A stretch of DNA of 64,000 nt, taken from positions 117,985 to 181,984 of the forward strand of contig NZ_MRBL01000024.1 in the NCBI RefSeq assembly GCF_001969855.1, in the 5' to 3' direction. Positions 48,938-61,135 of the stretch are shown here, piece by piece. The DNA is from Bacillus haynesii. GTDB taxonomy: Bacteria; Bacillota; Bacilli; Bacillales; Bacillaceae. The notes below the pieces were generated by a model. That model was not told where the DNA came from, searched no databases, and saw only the letters and a program-made list of their open reading frames with translations. Each line of letters starts with the position of its first letter. Position 1 is the first letter of the stretch. A program made the translations under genes and the position numbers.

Positions 48938-49535
48938 ATGCTTGCAGCCAAGAGCTTCTCTGTTTCTCAAATTGTTCTATTTCTTCTTCAAGGAGCAATG
49001 TTAAAGAAATTTCATCGTAACCGTTCAGCAGCATCTCTTTCCAATGCGGATCGACCTCAAAGGCAATCTGCTGCCCGGCGTGGTCTGTTATCGTCTGTTT
49101 TTCGAGATCGACAGCCATCGTCAAAGATTGATATTCATACTGTTCAGCAAGCTCTTTCCACGTCTCATAAGGAAGGCGGATCGGCAGCATACCGTTTTTA
49201 AAACAGTTTTGGTGAAAGATATCAGCAAAAGACGGCGCGATAATGATTTTAAATCCGTAGTCGTCAAGCGCCCATGGCGCGTGTTCCCTTGAAGAGCCGC
49301 AGCCGAAGTTCTCGCCGGCAATTAAAATCGAAGCGCCGTTGTATTCCGGCCGGTTCAGTTCAAAATCAGGATTGGGATCGCCGTTATCCAAATACCTCCA
49401 GTCAAAGAAAGCAAAACGGCCGTACCCCGTTCTTTCGATCCTCTTTAAAAATTGCTTCGGAATGATCTGGTCCGTGTCTACGTTGATTCTGTTTAGTACC
49501 GCCGCTATTCCGGTATGGGTCTTTAATGGCTCCAT
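48936..49535 (-). CDS. leuD: isopropylmalate isomerase small subunit LeuD
   Basis: A 199-residue swivelling-domain subunit pairing with LeuC to convert 2- to 3-isopropylmalate. Motifs: NVDTDQIIPKQFLKRIERTG and GCGSSREHAPWAL. Last gene of ilvEBHC-leuABCD, 12 bases after leuC, with GGAGTGACAAG upstream. Length equals B. subtilis. Confidence 0.97.
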   Translation of the reverse strand: MEPLKTHTGIAAVLNRINVDTDQIIPKQFLKRIERTGYGRFAFFDWRYLDNGDPNPDFELNRPEYNGASILIAGENFGCGSSREHAPWALDDYGFKIIIAPSFADIFHQNCFKNGMLPIRLPYETWKELAEQYEYQSLTMAVDLEKQTITDHAGQQIAFEVDPHWKEMLLNGYDEISLTLLLEEEIEQFEKQRSSWLQA

Positions 49536-49547
49536 CTTGTCACTCCT

Positions 49548-50966
49548 CTATACAGCTGTTGTCTCTTGGTAATATTTTCTGACATCGACAAAGCGTCCGT
49601 GAATCGCGGCCATCGCAGCCATCGCCGGGCTGACGAGATGCGTCCTGGCCCCTTTGCCCTGCCTGCCTTCAAAATTGCGGTTGGAAGTCGAAGCACAGCG
49701 CTCTCCTTCAGGGACAACATCGTTGTTCATGCTCAAACACATGCTGCATCCCGATTCTCTCCATTCAAAGCCCGCTTCGATGAAAACCTCGTGAAGCCCT
49801 TCTTTTTCGGCTTGGATTTTGACGCTTTGCGAGCCGGGAACGACGATCGCTCTGACGCCATCGGCAACTTTTTGACCTTTGATCATTTCAGCCGCCTGAC
49901 GAAGATCTGTCATGCGCGAGTTGGTGCATGAACCGATAAAGACGTGCTCAATTGTAATGTCCTCGATTTTTTTATATGGTTCAAGACCCATATATTCATA
50001 TGCGCGCTGCGCTTCTTTTTTATCGTCTTCCTGCGAGAAAGCCTCAGGCCCCGGAATCGTTTCATCAACCGGCAGCACCATGCCAGGGTGAATGCCCCAC
50101 GTCACCATCGGCGAAATCGCGCTTCCGTCCATCACGATCGTCCGGTCGTAGACCGCCCCCGGATCGGTTCTCAAATTCTTCCACTCTTCTACAGCTTTCT
50201 CAAACTCTTCGCCTTTTGGCGCATATTTTTTCGTTTTGACATATTCAAATGTTGTTTCATCCGGTGCAATCAATCCGGCTCTTGCCCCAGCTTCGATTGA
50301 CATGTTGCACACCGTCATCCGTTCGTCCATCGACATGTTTCGGAACACTTCGCCGGTATATTCAATGACATAACCCGCACCGAATTTAACCCCGTATTTT
50401 CCGATGATCGCGAGAATGACGTCTTTAGCCGTCACTCCTTTTTGCAGTTTGCCGTCAACGCGGATTTCCAGCGTCTTCGGTTTTTGCTGCCAAAGCGTCT
50501 GCGTTGACAAGACGTGCTCCACCTCGCTCGTTCCGATTCCGAAAGCGAGCGCGCCAAACGCTCCGTGTGTGGATGTATGGCTGTCTCCGCAAACGATCGT
50601 TTTGCCCGGCAGCGTTAACCCCAGTTCAGGCCCGATGACATGGACGATCCCCTGGTCAACGCTTGACAAGTCTGCGAGGCGGATGCCGAATTCTTCACAA
50701 TTCCGCTCGAGCGCACTGACCTGCCGTTTGGCGACATCATCTTGAATCTCAAACCGATTGACAGTCGGAATGTTGTGGTCCATCGTGGCAAACGTATTTT
50801 GCGGCCGTCTGACTTTTCTGTTCTTTTGCCTTAGGCCTTCAAAGGCCTGGGGTGACGTTACCTCATGTATCAAATGCAGATCGATATAGAGAAGGTCAGG
50901 CTTCCCTTCACCTTTTTTAATCACGTGTTGATCCCAAATTTTTTCGATGATCGTTCGAGGCATCAT
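49548..50966 (-). CDS. leuC: isopropylmalate isomerase large subunit LeuC
   Basis: A 472-residue aconitase-family subunit. The [4Fe-4S] ligands are the Cys of FIGSCTNSR and the two of [24 protein letters not shown] and the [14 protein letters not shown] substrate stretch are present. ATG 50966 follows GGGAGGAAG and gives the B. subtilis length; a longer frame to 50987 lacks a ribosome site. Confidence 0.98.
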   Translation of the reverse strand: MMPRTIIEKIWDQHVIKKGEGKPDLLYIDLHLIHEVTSPQAFEGLRQKNRKVRRPQNTFATMDHNIPTVNRFEIQDDVAKRQVSALERNCEEFGIRLADLSSVDQGIVHVIGPELGLTLPGKTIVCGDSHTSTHGAFGALAFGIGTSEVEHVLSTQTLWQQKPKTLEIRVDGKLQKGVTAKDVILAIIGKYGVKFGAGYVIEYTGEVFRNMSMDERMTVCNMSIEAGARAGLIAPDETTFEYVKTKKYAPKGEEFEKAVEEWKNLRTDPGAVYDRTIVMDGSAISPMVTWGIHPGMVLPVDETIPGPEAFSQEDDKKEAQRAYEYMGLEPYKKIEDITIEHVFIGSCTNSRMTDLRQAAEMIKGQKVADGVRAIVVPGSQSVKIQAEKEGLHEVFIEAGFEWRESGCSMCLSMNNDVVPEGERCASTSNRNFEGRQGKGARTHLVSPAMAAMAAIHGRFVDVRKYYQETTAV

Positions 50967-50999
50967 CTTTCTTCCTCCCTCTACCAATATCCATTTTCC

Positions 51000-52112
51000 T
51001 TAAACGTAAGCGGTCATGATGTTTGAAATGGCATTGTCGTCTGCCAGCGCGGCTTTTACTTCCCCTGTAATCGATTGAGTCGTGCAATGTTCCGATCCTT
51101 TTGCCAGGTCCTTCGTCCGTTTTCCTGCACGGAGAACTTGATCGACTGCGTGTTCAACAGCTTTCGCTTCAGCTTCAAGACCGAAGGACGTCCTGAGCAT
51201 CATAGCCGCGGACAAGATCGCCGCAAGCGGATTGGCAATGTTCTGTCCCGCGATATCAGGAGCTGAGCCGTGCACAGGTTCATATAGAGGAAGTCCAGAG
51301 CTTGATAAGCTTGCCGACGGCAGCATGCCGAGCGATCCGGTCAGCATCGATGCTTCATCGCTTAAAATATCGCCGAACATGTTTTCAGTTACGATAATAT
51401 CAAACTGTCCAGGCGCATAGATGAGCTGCATGGCTGCATTGTCGACGAGCATATGCTCAAGTTTGACGTCAGGAAACTCTTGCGCTACTTCTTCCGCGGT
51501 CTTGCGCCATAGTTTGCTTGACTCAAGGACGTTGGCTTTATCAACGGAGGTCACTTTGCCTTTTCGTCTTTGCGCCATTTGGAAGGCTTCCCTGATGACC
51601 CTTTCCATTTCCGACTTTTTATAAAACAGCGTGTCAACAGCTTCTTCCTCACCGTTCTGATTGACGTACTGCTCGCTCGGCTTTCCAAAATACAAGCCGC
51701 CCGTCAGCTCGCGAACGATGACAAAGTCAACACCTTCGATATATTCGGTTTTTAACGGAGAAGCTCCCGCAAGGCTTTCAAACACTTTAACAGGCCGCAG
51801 ATTGGCAAAAAGGTCGAGCTGCTTGCGGATGGCGAGCAGCCCTTTTTCAGGCCTCAGCTCAGAAGGATTTTGATCCCATTTCGGCCCGCCTACAGCTCCG
51901 AGCAAAATGGCATCCGCAGCTTTGCAAGCGGCGACAGTTTCCTCAGGAAGCGGCGCTCCCGCCTCATCAATTGCCGCTCCGCCGATCAGGCCGTATTCAA
52001 ATTCGAATTCATGCTGATAATGTTCAGCAACGCTTTTCAGCACATCAACAGCCGCGTCCAATACTTCGGGACCAATTCCGTCACCGGGCAAAAGTGCGAT
52101 TCGTTTTTTCAA
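51000..52112 (-). CDS. leuB: 3-isopropylmalate dehydrogenase LeuB
   Basis: A 370-residue NAD-dependent beta-decarboxylating dehydrogenase. IALLPGDGIGPEV at the start, the Lys of TSVDKANVLESSKLWR, NMFGDILSDEASMLTGSLGMLPSAS split across the metal site, and EPVHGSAPDIAG for NAD. Three TTG codons cluster at the start (52121, 52118, 52112); only the last is well placed after GGAAGGAG and gives the known N-terminus, so I use it. Confidence 0.97.
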   Translation of the reverse strand: MKKRIALLPGDGIGPEVLDAAVDVLKSVAEHYQHEFEFEYGLIGGAAIDEAGAPLPEETVAACKAADAILLGAVGGPKWDQNPSELRPEKGLLAIRKQLDLFANLRPVKVFESLAGASPLKTEYIEGVDFVIVRELTGGLYFGKPSEQYVNQNGEEEAVDTLFYKKSEMERVIREAFQMAQRRKGKVTSVDKANVLESSKLWRKTAEEVAQEFPDVKLEHMLVDNAAMQLIYAPGQFDIIVTENMFGDILSDEASMLTGSLGMLPSASLSSSGLPLYEPVHGSAPDIAGQNIANPLAAILSAAMMLRTSFGLEAEAKAVEHAVDQVLRAGKRTKDLAKGSEHCTTQSITGEVKAALADDNAISNIMTAYV

Positions 52113-52139
52113 ATTCAACAAACTCCTTCCTTCTTACTG

Positions 52140-55249
<3,110 letters not shown>

Positions 55250-55253
<4 letters not shown>

Positions 55254-56974
55254 GGTTTCACCCCCACCATTTCGTGCAGCCCTTTTCCAGGGGCAACCAT
55301 TGGAAATACTTTTTCAGCTTGTGCAACCTGAACATCGATGACCATCGGTTCATTCGACGTTAGCGCCGCTTCCAGCTTTTCTTCCGCTTCTTTTTCGGAT
55401 GTGATTCGGACACCTTTGATTCCGTAAGCTTCAGACAGCTTGATGAAATCAGGCTGTGATGTGAACTTGGAGTGTGAATAGCGCTCATCGTAAAAGATTT
55501 CCTGCCATTGCCGGACCATTCCGAGGCAGCGGTTGTTTAAGACCACGACTTTGATCGGAAGGTTCAAATCGTGAATGACGGACAGCTCCTGCAGCGTCAT
55601 CTGGAATCCTCCGTCGCCGAGTATCGATACAACCGTCGCATCCTTATCGGCAAGCTGTGCTCCGATTGCCGCCGGAAGTCCGAAGCCCATCGTGCCGAGA
55701 CCGCCGGAAGTGACCCATCTGTCGGCTTTTTGGAACTGATAGAATTGCGCGGCCCACATTTGATGCTGTCCGACGTCCGTCGTTACAATAGCTTCGCCTT
55801 TTGTATAGCGGTGGATATATTCGATCAGCTTCTGCGGTTTGAACCCTTCTGTTTCATTCTCTTCATACCAGAGCGGATATTCATTTTTCCAAGCCGCAAC
55901 CTGCTTTTTCCACTCATCAGAAGCGCTCGGCTTGCCGTTTTGCTTGATCAGCTCTGTCAGTACAAGCTTGCTGTCGCCGACAACCGGAATGTGTGTATGA
56001 ACGTTTTTGCCGATTTCAGCCGGATCGATGTCAATGTGAGCGACTTTCGCATATTTTGCAAAATGCTTCAAGTTCCCTGTGACCCGGTCATCGAACCTGG
56101 CACCGATGCTGATTAACAGATCGCTTTCATACAGAGCCATGTTGGCCGCATACGTTCCGTGCATTCCGGCCATCCCGAGGAAAAGCGGATGGTCGGCCGG
56201 AAATCCTCCCAAGCCTAACAGCGTATGCGCCAGCGGAATTTGCTGCTGTTCGACATAATTTTTTAATTCTTCTGACGCTTTCCCGTGCAAGACGCCCGCA
56301 CCCGCTAAAATAACCGGCTTTTTCGCTGCACTGACCGCTTCCACAAGCTTTCTGATCTGCAGATAATTCGGTTCCTTCGTCGGCTGATAGCCCGGAAGGT
56401 GAATCTCATGGTCGTAGCGGAATTCTCCTTCTACAGCGGCGATGTCTTTAGGAATATCGATTAAAACGGGGCCCGGTCTTCCTGTTGTCGCAATATGGAA
56501 TGCTTCTTTAATAATTCTCGGCAGATCTTCGGCATTGCGAACCTGGTAGCTGTGCTTTGTAATCGGCATCGTAATTCCGATGACATCCGCTTCTTGGAAT
56601 GCGTCAGATCCGATAACCGATGTTGCAACCTGACCGGTGAATACGACGAGAGGCAATGAATCGATCATCGCGTCGGCCAGACCCGTTACAAGGTTTGTCG
56701 CTCCAGGTCCGGATGTGGCGATGACGACACCCGGTTTCCCGGAAATTCTTGCATATCCTTCGGCTGCGTGGATGGCGCCTTGTTCATGGCGCGTCAGCAC
56801 ATGAAACATTCCCGATCCGTAGAGTTTGTCATAAATCGGCAGGACCGCACCGCCCGGATACCCGTAGATCACTTCGACATTTTCCTGTTTTAAAGCCTCG
56901 ATCAGCATTGACGCCCCTGCCATTGTTTGTGTACATTGGGCATTTTCAGCATCCAACTGTACATTCGTCCCCAT
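55250..56974 (-). CDS. ilvB: acetolactate synthase large subunit IlvB
   Basis: A 574-residue ThDP enzyme making acetolactate and acetohydroxybutyrate. The catalytic Glu is in [15 protein letters not shown], the ThDP motif is [16 protein letters not shown] to LNNRCLGM, and a degenerate FAD domain lies between. Length equals B. subtilis. AAGGAGGAAG precedes the ATG. Directly after a leucine-type T-box, so ilvB and all genes below it depend on antitermination. Confidence 0.98.
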
Positions 56975-57019
56975 TTTTCTTCCTCCTTATCAAGTGATCT
57001 TCATCACTGTTCATTCACG

Positions 57020-57385
57020 ATTGGTTTTTCAAAATAATCAATGTATATGTGCCGCAAAGCATGTATACAATCTGCTTTTGCAGCTAAAAAAAGCCTTCCC
57101 GCCCACTGTTGACGCTGCACACCTTGCAGGCCAAAGGGGCGAAAAGGCTTTTCTTTCCGCGGTACCACCCTTGTTCGCGGCTTTTTAATGCCGCCTTATG
57201 GATAATCGCTTATCCGGTTTAATAACGAGTGAACTTTCGTGACGTTCACCCGGCCAGCCTTACTAAACATGGAAATCGTTCAGGCTGACACTCAGAGGGG
57301 AGTTCACAAGCGGAGGCCGTCACCGGTTCCCAGCAATCCCGGCTCTCTGCAGGCGGCGTTTCCGCTGTTACTTATCCTCTTCAAC
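57020..57385 (-). ncRNA. T-box leader (leucine type) between ilvE and ilvB
   Basis: The T-box AGGGTGGTACCGCGG lies at 57172-57158. Downstream is the terminator (AAAGCCTTTTCGCCC with GGGCGGGAAGGCTTT, then TTTTA, 57151-57088). Upstream the AGTA box (GGATAAGTAAC) and Stem I are visible, with CTC in GTGAACTCCCC as likely Leu specifier, the codon used in the B. subtilis ilv-leu leader. Uncharged tRNA-Leu should permit read-through into ilvB. The terminator makes expression of ilvB-leuD separable from ilvE. Confidence 0.93.
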
Positions 57386-57397
57386 GTTTGTCTTTAT

Positions 57398-58312
57398 TCA
57401 GCTGACACTTAAGCTTTGATCTTTGAGGCTGACTTTTACCCCTTCACGAACGACGCGCTCGCGGAACTTTTCAAGCATCCGGTTTGTGTGGACTCCCGGT
57501 TTGCCGTCCCCGATCTTGCGGCCGTCAACTTTTACGACCGCGATGACTTCTGCAGCCGTTCCGGTTAAAAACACTTCATCGGCTGTGTATACGTCATGGC
57601 GGGTAAACGGCTCTTCTTTCACTTCATAGCCGAGCTCTCGCGCTATTTCGATGATGGCATTCCGGGTGATTCCTTCAAGCGCTCCGATATAGCCCGGGGG
57701 CGTCAAGAGCTTTCCGTTTTTATAAATGAATACGTTATCCGCAGAACCTTCGGCGACATAGCCTTGATCATTGAGCATGAGCGCTTCTGTCACGCCCGCC
57801 ATATGCGCCTCGATCCGGACAAGAATATTGTTTAAATAGTTCAGCGATTTTACTTTAGGGCTCAGCACATCGGGTCTGTTTCTTCTTGTCGGAACCGTAA
57901 CGATGTCAATTCCCGTTTCATATAAATGTTTCGGGAATATTGCCAATGGTTCGACAATTATGATGACACTCGGGTGTGAACAATTGTTTGGATCGAGTCC
58001 AAGGTCACCTGCTCCTCTTGAAACGACCAAGCGGATGTAAGCGTCTTTAAGCCCGTTTTTTTCGACTGTTTTGAGAACGTGCTGTGTCAGTTCTTCCTGC
58101 TGATATGGAATCTCCAGCATGATCGATCTCGCAGAATCGTAGAGGCGATCCATGTGCTCTTTCATTCTGAAGATGTTGCCGTCGTATACCCTGATCCCTT
58201 CAAACACGCCGTCCCCGTATAAAAATCCGTGATCATAGACTGATATTTTAGCGTCTTCTTTTTTAACGAGTTTGTCGTTTAGGAAGATCCACTGGTCTTT
58301 CTGGTCCCCCAT
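57398..58312 (-). CDS. ilvE: branched-chain amino acid aminotransferase IlvE
   Basis: A 304-residue class IV (fold IV) PLP transaminase for the last step of Val, Leu and Ile synthesis. The PLP Lys is in SPKVKSLNYLNN; DHGFLYGDGVFEGIRVY, EGSADNVFIYKNG and ITRNAIIEIARELGYEV are class motifs. Length is typical of the short IlvE type. AAAGGTGTG precedes ATG 58312. It lies between the operon promoter and the ilvB T-box; in B. subtilis the two homologues (ybgE, ywaA) lie elsewhere. Its stop is about 13 bases before the T-box leader. Confidence 0.94.
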   Translation of the reverse strand: MGDQKDQWIFLNDKLVKKEDAKISVYDHGFLYGDGVFEGIRVYDGNIFRMKEHMDRLYDSARSIMLEIPYQQEELTQHVLKTVEKNGLKDAYIRLVVSRGAGDLGLDPNNCSHPSVIIIVEPLAIFPKHLYETGIDIVTVPTRRNRPDVLSPKVKSLNYLNNILVRIEAHMAGVTEALMLNDQGYVAEGSADNVFIYKNGKLLTPPGYIGALEGITRNAIIEIARELGYEVKEEPFTRHDVYTADEVFLTGTAAEVIAVVKVDGRKIGDGKPGVHTNRMLEKFRERVVREGVKVSLKDQSLSVS

Positions 58313-58447
58313 CCCTCTAGCACACCTTTCTGTTGTAAATGAACGCTTTAAACGATTAAAAATTCATGATGCGGGAACCCGTTTTCCCGCTGTCATTCCC
58401 GGGAAAGATGAAAAGTTTTCAAGTGATTTGTTCTTTTGTTTGAACTC

Positions 58448-58476
58448 ATATTACGCCCCTTTACATGCAGTGTCAA
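58448..58476 (-). promoter_or_regulatory. sigma-A promoter of ilvE (ilv-leu operon)
   Basis: Minus strand TTGACA (58476-58471), 17 bases, TAATAT (58453-58448). It gives an untranslated leader of about 130 bases before ilvE. Confidence 0.82.
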
Positions 58477-58489
58477 CCGTATTTTTTAA

Positions 58490-58651
58490 AATTATTAGAC
58501 AATTTCGATTAATCAATCTACTTGTATACGCTTACATGATTGATATAAAAGGAAATGTAAAATTGAAAAATAATTTAAAATTTTTTATTTAATCTATAAA
58601 GATTACATAAAAAAACTGGTGTTTCATACAGTTTTGTTAGATTTTATCACC
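58490..58651 (-). promoter_or_regulatory. CodY, CcpA and TnrA site cluster upstream of ilvE
   Basis: Upstream of the ilvE promoter lie: a CodY-like 15-mer (58490-58504, minus strand AATTGTCTAATAATT, three mismatches to the AATTTTCWGAAAATT consensus); a cre-like TGTATACGCTTACA (58523-58536, one mismatch to TGWAANCGNTNWCA) centred about -89; and a TnrA-like TGTTAGATTTTATCACC (58635-58651, one mismatch) centred about -200. In B. subtilis the ilvB promoter has CodY, CcpA and TnrA sites at comparable distances. Start-site distances are estimated from the -10. Confidence 0.65.
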
Positions 58652-58767
58652 GACAACTTTTTAAAATTTTATCCCCGCCGGTTAGATTTATTACCACATA
58701 TGTGTACAGACTCCATTTTACGATTTTTTACATAAACTGCTGTTAATCAAAAAAGAAACAGGTGAAT

Positions 58768-58995
58768 ATGATGTACCGCACTTTTCCTTCACACTCTGAT
58801 CCCCGCGTGCGCCAATACCCGGGATACTTCGGCTATCCGACTACTTATGTCTATAATCCTTCAGCACACGGGCCCTATACTTATTATCCGTACGGCGGGG
58901 TGTTCACCACTCCGACTCTCGGATTCGGCATCGGCTACCCGGGAATTTCCGTTCCGGCTGTGCACGCCTTTACCGGAGGATTCAGAGAAAATTAA
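58768..58995 (+). CDS. small Tyr/Pro/Gly-rich protein
   Basis: About 75 residues, with AGGTGA just before paired ATGs 58768 and 58771; GTG 58762 lies inside the ribosome site. The sequence is rich in Tyr, Pro and Gly (RQYPGYFGYPTTYVYNP, PYTYYPYGG) and has no cysteine, charged clusters or signal. This resembles small spore-coat or coat-associated proteins, but I recognise no family. It has its own terminator and stands between ilvE and gdhA, transcribed away from ilvE. Confidence 0.6.
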   Translation: MMYRTFPSHSDPRVRQYPGYFGYPTTYVYNPSAHGPYTYYPYGGVFTTPTLGFGIGYPGISVPAVHAFTGGFREN

Positions 58996-59003
58996 CAAAG
59001 CAC

Positions 59004-59039
59004 AAAAAAAGAGAGAGCATCATGCTCTCTCTTTTTTAC
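59004..59039. terminator. bidirectional terminator
   Basis: AAAAAAGAGAGAGC / GCTCTCTCTTTTTT perfect stem with a 5-nt loop between the 77-aa gene and gdhA, T-runs on both strands. Confidence 0.92.
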
Positions 59040-59041
59040 GG

Positions 59042-60424
59042 TTAAACGACTCCCTGAGCGATCATCGCATCCGCCACTTTGATAAATCCGGCTATATTGC
59101 AGCCGTCGAGCAGATTTCCGGACCGTCCGTATTCTGAAGCCGCTTCAACGCTTCTCTTGTAAATGTCAGCCATGATCGTCCTGAGCTTCTCATCCGTTTC
59201 TTCCGCCGTCCAGTGGAGCCGCGCGCTGTTCTGCGCCATTTCGAGCGCTGAAACGGCTACACCGCCGGCATTTGCAGCCTTAGCCGGCCCGAATAGAACC
59301 CCCGCATCCAAAAAGCGTTTGACGGCGCCCTCTTCAGACGGCATATTTGCCCCTTCTCCGACAGCTTTGACCCCATTTGAAATGAGCACTTCGGCCGCCT
59401 CTTCGTCAATTTCGTTCTGGGTCGCGCACGGAAGCGCGATATCGCATGGAATGGACCAAATGCCGTTGCAACCTTCGAAATAGTGTGCTTCCGGATGCTC
59501 GCTGACATACTCACGAATCCTTCCGTTCCCGTCTTCTTTGAGCCGCTTCACCGTCTCAAGACTGATGCCTTTTTCATCATAGATATAGCCGTCAGAATCG
59601 CTGCAGGCCACCACTTTCGCGCCGAATTGAGCCGCTTTTTCCATCGCATACAGCGCCACATTGCCTGAACCGGAGACGACAACGGTGCTGTTTTCAAAGC
59701 GCAGCCCCTGATCCTTCAGCATTTCTTCTACGAAATAAACCAGACCGTATCCTGTCGCTTCTTTCCTCGTTAAACTGCCCCCGTATTCAAGGCCTTTGCC
59801 TGTTAACACGCCTGCATCATAGCGACCCCGAATCTTTTTATACTGTCCGAACATAAACCCGACTTCCCTTGCTCCGACACCAATATCGCCGGCAGGGATA
59901 TCCGTGTCCGGTCCGATATGTCTGTACAGTTCATTCATGAAGCTTTGCGTAAAACTCATGATCTCCCTGTCCGATTTGCCCTTCGGATCAAAATCAGCCC
60001 CGCCTTTTCCGCCTCCGATCGGCTGGCCGGTTAAAGAATTTTTAAAGATCTGCTCAAAGCCCAAAAATTTAATAATGCTCGCGTTTACAGAAGGGTGAAA
60101 ACGGATGCCGCCTTTATACGGACCGATTGCACTGTTAAATTGAACCCGGAATCCCCTGTTAACCCGGATACTGCCTTCATCATCGACCCACGGCACCCTG
60201 AAGGTGATCATCCGTTCCGGCTCTGCAATCCTCTCAAGAATGCGGTGTTCGATATACTTTGGATGTCTTGCCAATACAGGGACGAGGGAATCAAATATTT
60301 CCTTTACAGCTTGAAGAAATTCGCTTTCGTAAAGATTTCGCTTCTGTACTGTCTCGTATGCTTGTGTCACATAATCTCTCGCCGTCTGGAAATTTGTTTC
60401 CTCCATTTTTTCTAGCGTATGCAT
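59042..60424 (-). CDS. gdhA: NADP-type glutamate dehydrogenase GdhA
   Basis: A 460-residue hexameric enzyme of the E. coli GdhA class, longer than the RocG/GudB type. The substrate Lys is in PIGGGKGGADFDPKGK; DIGVGAREVGFMFGQYKK and VVSGSGNVALYAMEKA (nucleotide fold, VACSDSDGYI after) are class signs. It should fix ammonium to 2-oxoglutarate with NADPH; cofactor preference is inferred from the class. AAAGGGAGCTGAAG precedes ATG 60424; Met7 is an alternative. B. subtilis 168 lacks this anabolic enzyme, so it widens nitrogen assimilation here. Confidence 0.93.
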   Translation of the reverse strand: MHTLEKMEETNFQTARDYVTQAYETVQKRNLYESEFLQAVKEIFDSLVPVLARHPKYIEHRILERIAEPERMITFRVPWVDDEGSIRVNRGFRVQFNSAIGPYKGGIRFHPSVNASIIKFLGFEQIFKNSLTGQPIGGGKGGADFDPKGKSDREIMSFTQSFMNELYRHIGPDTDIPAGDIGVGAREVGFMFGQYKKIRGRYDAGVLTGKGLEYGGSLTRKEATGYGLVYFVEEMLKDQGLRFENSTVVVSGSGNVALYAMEKAAQFGAKVVACSDSDGYIYDEKGISLETVKRLKEDGNGRIREYVSEHPEAHYFEGCNGIWSIPCDIALPCATQNEIDEEAAEVLISNGVKAVGEGANMPSEEGAVKRFLDAGVLFGPAKAANAGGVAVSALEMAQNSARLHWTAEETDEKLRTIMADIYKRSVEAASEYGRSGNLLDGCNIAGFIKVADAMIAQGVV

Positions 60425-60466
60425 TTTTCTTCAGCTCCCTTTCTTAAATAAAAGCAGAACGAACAT

Positions 60467-60519
60467 TGTAAGATTTTCTATCATGGTAAATTTTACATCC
60501 AACGCCCCATTTACATCAA
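60467..60519 (-). promoter_or_regulatory. gdhA promoter with TnrA-like box
   Basis: Minus strand TTGATG (60519-60514), 18 bases, TAAAAT (60495-60490). Just downstream TGTAAGATTTTCTATCA (60467-60483, plus strand) matches 16 of 17 positions of TGTNANAWWWTMTNACA. A TnrA dimer there would cover the start region, so repression under nitrogen limitation is the simplest reading. Confidence 0.55.
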
Positions 60520-60835
60520 TCTGAAAAACAGATAAAACCATTGCTGAATTGAGATGTATAACAAAAAGCGAGAATAGACAGGTAATAAGATAGAAAGACA
60601 GCTCTTAAAAGCTGAGGAGAAAAGGACCAAGAAACCATAAAATACCACTTCATCTGAAAGGTTCTTTCTGTACAAAATGTCTATTTTCTTTGTGATCGGT
60701 GCATTTTCCCCTTGTACTGCCGGCAGAGAATGAGCATCTTATCCCGTTTTTAAAATGAAACCTACTGCATGCAAAACGAAAACACATAGCTCCCCTTTTT
60801 CATGGCAACAATAAAACTAAAACAGGGGTGATCTG
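60520..60835. other. intergenic region without recognised gene
   Basis: Apart from the gdhA promoter at its left edge I see no coding frame, no RNA motif and no hairpin with T-run. It should carry the promoter of the 84-aa gene at its right end; no clear sigma-A pair is visible there. Confidence 0.4.
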
Positions 60836-61090
60836 ATGGACGACAAAAAAGAAATGTCGAACGTTGAAACACAAAGAAACTTTTTAACGGCTGAAGAATT
60901 TCCTGAAGGAGCGTATGGAGCTGCACAAGGCAAAGACAAGCCTGTTGAGAACAAAAACACGCCATGGAAGGAAGGTCAGCAATACTACAGCAATTTCACA
61001 TACGAATTCCGCAATCTCCATCAAGGAATGCCGCGGCAGTACCCTGGAGCGCATCCAACCCATGACGAAGAGGATCAAAACGAGGAATGA
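60836..61090 (+). CDS. uncharacterised hydrophilic protein, 84 aa
   Basis: An 84-residue protein with AGGGGTGATCTG before ATG 60836. It begins MDDKKEMSNVETQRNFLTAE and contains aromatic-rich QQYYSNFTYEFRN, then GMPRQYPGAHPTHDEEDQNEE-type acidic end (residues 64-84). No cysteine, membrane segment or signal. I recognise no family. Composition (charged, Gln/Asn/Tyr) would fit a small cytosolic or spore protein; that is a guess. A terminator lies beyond its stop. Confidence 0.6.
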   Translation: MDDKKEMSNVETQRNFLTAEEFPEGAYGAAQGKDKPVENKNTPWKEGQQYYSNFTYEFRNLHQGMPRQYPGAHPTHDEEDQNEE

Positions 61091-61097
61091 CCGATAT

Positions 61098-61135
61098 AAA
61101 AAAGAGCCGTGCTAAACGGCTCTTTAAAGCTTTTT
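61098..61135. terminator. terminator between 84-aa gene and Gln-rich gene
   Basis: AAAGAGCCGT / ACGGCTCTTT stem; the minus strand ends TTTTTTAT (strong), the plus strand has TTTAAAGCTTTTT (weaker). Confidence 0.85.
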
